From Silene conica (taxonomy: Eukaryota; Streptophyta; Magnoliopsida; Caryophyllales; Caryophyllaceae): a stretch of 64,000 nucleotides of DNA. Made by a program: the position numbers and the translations under genes. Location of the stretch: the NCBI GenBank assembly GCA_029255685.2, contig CM055313.2:30190579-30254578 (forward strand), given 5' to 3'. Of this stretch, positions 61,757-64,000 are shown in pieces (within the stretch, counting starts at the first letter, position 1; each line of letters starts with the position of its first letter). The notes under the pieces are model-generated. The model was not told the origin of the DNA, did no database searches, and saw nothing but the letters and a program-made list of their open reading frames with translations.

Positions 61757-64000
61757 TGTAATACCTCGAAAACTTAGTCTCGATAATTGTTTTACGATGT
61801 TAGGTAGCTATGTTTAAGTAGTTATCAAGTCATATGACTATGTCGTTATGAGGGTTCGATCCTTAGACCTTTAGCACAATGACTATGTCGATATGGGGGT
61901 TCGATCCCTGGACCTCCAGCACGTCGGCATGGGCCTCGTTATGCGTGCCTTTACCCAAGCCCACGGCTGATTTCAGAATTAAGTCACAAACCCTATCATA
62001 AGACCTATGCCTGCCGTCATCTTTTACCTCTTTTCGAAACCCTAAGACTTACCCTAATTCCCTTTCAAACACCTCTAGCACACAGCCGTCATAGCAGAGG
62101 ATACATGGGTGGTTTTCACGGTGGTCATAGGGCAGGCTAAGGGTGGTCGAAATAGATCAGAAATAGGTATGTCAACACGTCTTTCTTTCTTCATAGCGTT
62201 TTCCTGCGTTTTAATTCAACAAATTCAATCGTGTAATGTTATGTATAAGTTTTGATTTTCAAGTAATGTTAATCTATGATGTTGAGAGTCGTGATTTGAC
62301 CATAGTCGTACCACCATGGAACACTTAGGACCACCGGTCGTGGGTGTCTAAGGCTGTTGTCGCAATTCGCGTTTTTTTTATATTTCAGAACAGGGGTTGA
62401 ACGTGTGATGTTTATGTATGTATTTGATATACTTTTTGTACACGGTTGGTTCTGGGTATTCGAGTACTGGGTTGGTGGTAGTCAGGGGGTTTGGGTGGTG
62501 GTTATTGTGGTGGTTAAGGGTGGTGTATGTCCTTATATTGGCGGTTTGCGTTTAGGTGGTTGGCTGCGTTAAAACAGAACGACTGGAGGTGTTGGGTTTT
62601 ATATGCGTGTTTTGGCGTCGTGGGTGGTATTCGTCAGCCACTGACTCCCTCCCTGGAACCACCGTGGCTCAGAGGCGAGCCTGGTGGTGCCGGTGGGGAA
62701 GGCAGGGGCTACGGTTGTTGTTAGGGGCGGTGTTTGACAGGGTGGTAGCAGGCTGTTTCGGTGTTTTCGCGAAATCGTTGGGCTGTTCGTTTTGGGCGAA
62801 TTGTTACGTGATTATATTTGTTTGTATTGGTTTATTATTATTATTATCATTATTAATGTTATTATTAATGTTGTAATGTAAGTTGTATGGTTTTTATATC
62901 GTATGAGCTTATAATTGTTCGATAACTTAATTAACGAAGTAACAAGTATTATTATTGGTATTATTTCATTATCATTCTTTTAAGTATTATTCATATTATT
63001 ACTAATATTAATTGTCATTGTTGCCTTTATAAATATTTTACTACTAGTATTAAAAATATTGTGTTGGTGTTAGTAGTAAAGTAAATTATTTTATTAGCTA
63101 TTGTCGTTTGTGATGCTTGTTATCATTTTGTTATTAGTATTAATATATGTTGTGTCTATGGTTAATTAATTAAATCATCGTTATTATGGGTTCTATAATA
63201 ATTGTTTAAATTAATCATATGACATATTTGGTAAGTCTATATTTAGTAAGTTATACTTGACTAGTGGTGATTGATACGACTAAGGAGTTAATATTAGTTG
63301 GTAAATATATATGAGTATGTCGATATATATATTTACAATGTGTGATAAGTGTATCACTTGTGAACATGATAGAATAAATGTGGTAGTGTTTGATGGTCTG
63401 GTTAGCAATTGATATTAAGTACTATTGATAGGAACTGTGTTCGAGGTGGAACGATTCTAGCAGCTGTTCGGTTGTCATTCTGCAACTCCAGGTAGGGGAA
63501 TACTACGTATATGAGATGTGTAATCTGTTATTTGGTTGATATTAATCATGTTCATCTATAATGTTATATGATTGGTATATTGTGATATATAATTCTGTGA
63601 TATGATATGGTGCGGAGATAAAGGGTCTGTGTTTGGTGCGGAGATAAAAGGTCTGTGTTTGGTGCGGAGATAATGGGTCTTGTGATTGGTGCGGAGATAA
63701 TGGGTCTTGTGTTTGGTGCGTGCGGAGAAATTGGGTCTTGTGATTCGGAGTGGAGATGATCGACTTTCTATTTATAGTAATGTGGTTTATTAGCTGTTTT
63801 ACCTACTCAACCTCGCGGTTGACCCTGTGTATTCGTGTGACACCTACGATGATCCGGAATGGGGAGTAGATTCTACAGGAAAGAGACAGACGAACCAGGA
63901 GCTGGGACTGGAATGTGAGATGCGGACTTGAGACCGACTTAGAGCTACATCACATATAGAGTAGTCGTCAATTGTGCTTTTATCTTCTATGTAATTCTGT
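61757..64000 (+). repeat. LTR of a retrotransposon, partial (runs off the window)
   Basis: Begins TGTAATACCTCGAAAAC after a purine-rich tract. It is distantly similar, in the opposite orientation, to the LTRs of the element at 6510-12347. Matching blocks include GAGGTGGAACGATTCTAGCA (63447), GTATTCGTGTGACACCTACG (63826) and GATCCGGAATGGGGAGTAGA (63851). No gene; the ORFs here are short and unlike any protein. Confidence 0.7.
63605..63745. repeat. Short tandem repeat inside the terminal LTR
   Basis: About five copies of a 28-30-bp unit GGTGCGGAGATAAAGGGTCT with variants. Confidence 0.85.

Noticed and set aside
62356..62876. Val/Gly/Trp-rich frames in the terminal LTR
   Set aside because: G+T-rich LTR sequence; no family resemblance and overlapping frames equally open.

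Overview
This is a window of a plant nuclear genome, almost certainly a dicot. It has intron-rich genes with GT-AG splice sites, a plastid dicarboxylate translocator of the plant DiT2 type, a plant-type MCM9, and many plant transposable elements. Repeated Stowaway-type MITEs with CTCCCTCC ends would fit Caryophyllales, but the species cannot be fixed from the sequence.

Layout. (1) 1-4767: 3' part of a NOC4 gene (+, ribosome biogenesis), with MITEs in its introns. (2) 5402-18782: a full-length L1-type LINE on the minus strand with poly(A) tail, ORF1, a decayed ORF2 and a 13-bp target duplication. It is split by a 5.8-kb non-autonomous LTR retrotransposon (6510-12347, LTRs of 1595 bp, 5-bp duplication). 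(3) 19781-28608: two DiT2-like loci in tandem. The first is only exon 1 and the second is a complete four-exon gene. (4) 29253-32288: a complete MCM9 gene (-), convergent with DIT2. (5) 33697-60963: about 27 kb of elements sitting end to end in (TA)n tracts. All have termini built on GATC-n(1-3)-GTGAG. They are two ~1.1-kb sister copies (A, C), a 0.8-kb copy (B), a 0.4-kb fold-back (D), a giant 20.3-kb element (E) and a 3.1-kb relative (F). (6) 60964-64000: LTR-type sequence, including an LTR that begins at 61757 and runs off the window.

Element E (37411-57710) is the main point of interest. It carries a FAR1/MULE-type transposase gene (+), apparently interrupted by one stop codon. On the minus strand it carries a 14-exon Ulp1-like (C48) cysteine protease gene whose phases all agree and whose His-Asp-Gln-Cys residues are present. 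It also has three tandem copies of an F-box-like gene (one intact, one with a stop, one split by a CACTA element that itself holds a SINE), eight near-perfect hairpins in a higher-order tandem array, and dozens of copies of an 18-bp motif, TGTGAAACTAGAAGCTTA, in both orientations in its introns and spacers. F shares its termini and a TTTCAC-containing array and holds a captured SR-protein-kinase exon, so it looks like a non-autonomous Pack-MULE-like partner.

The host genes (NOC4, DIT2, MCM9) look ordinary and functional. Exon boundaries were placed by splice signals, reading phase and recalled family similarity. No database search was run.
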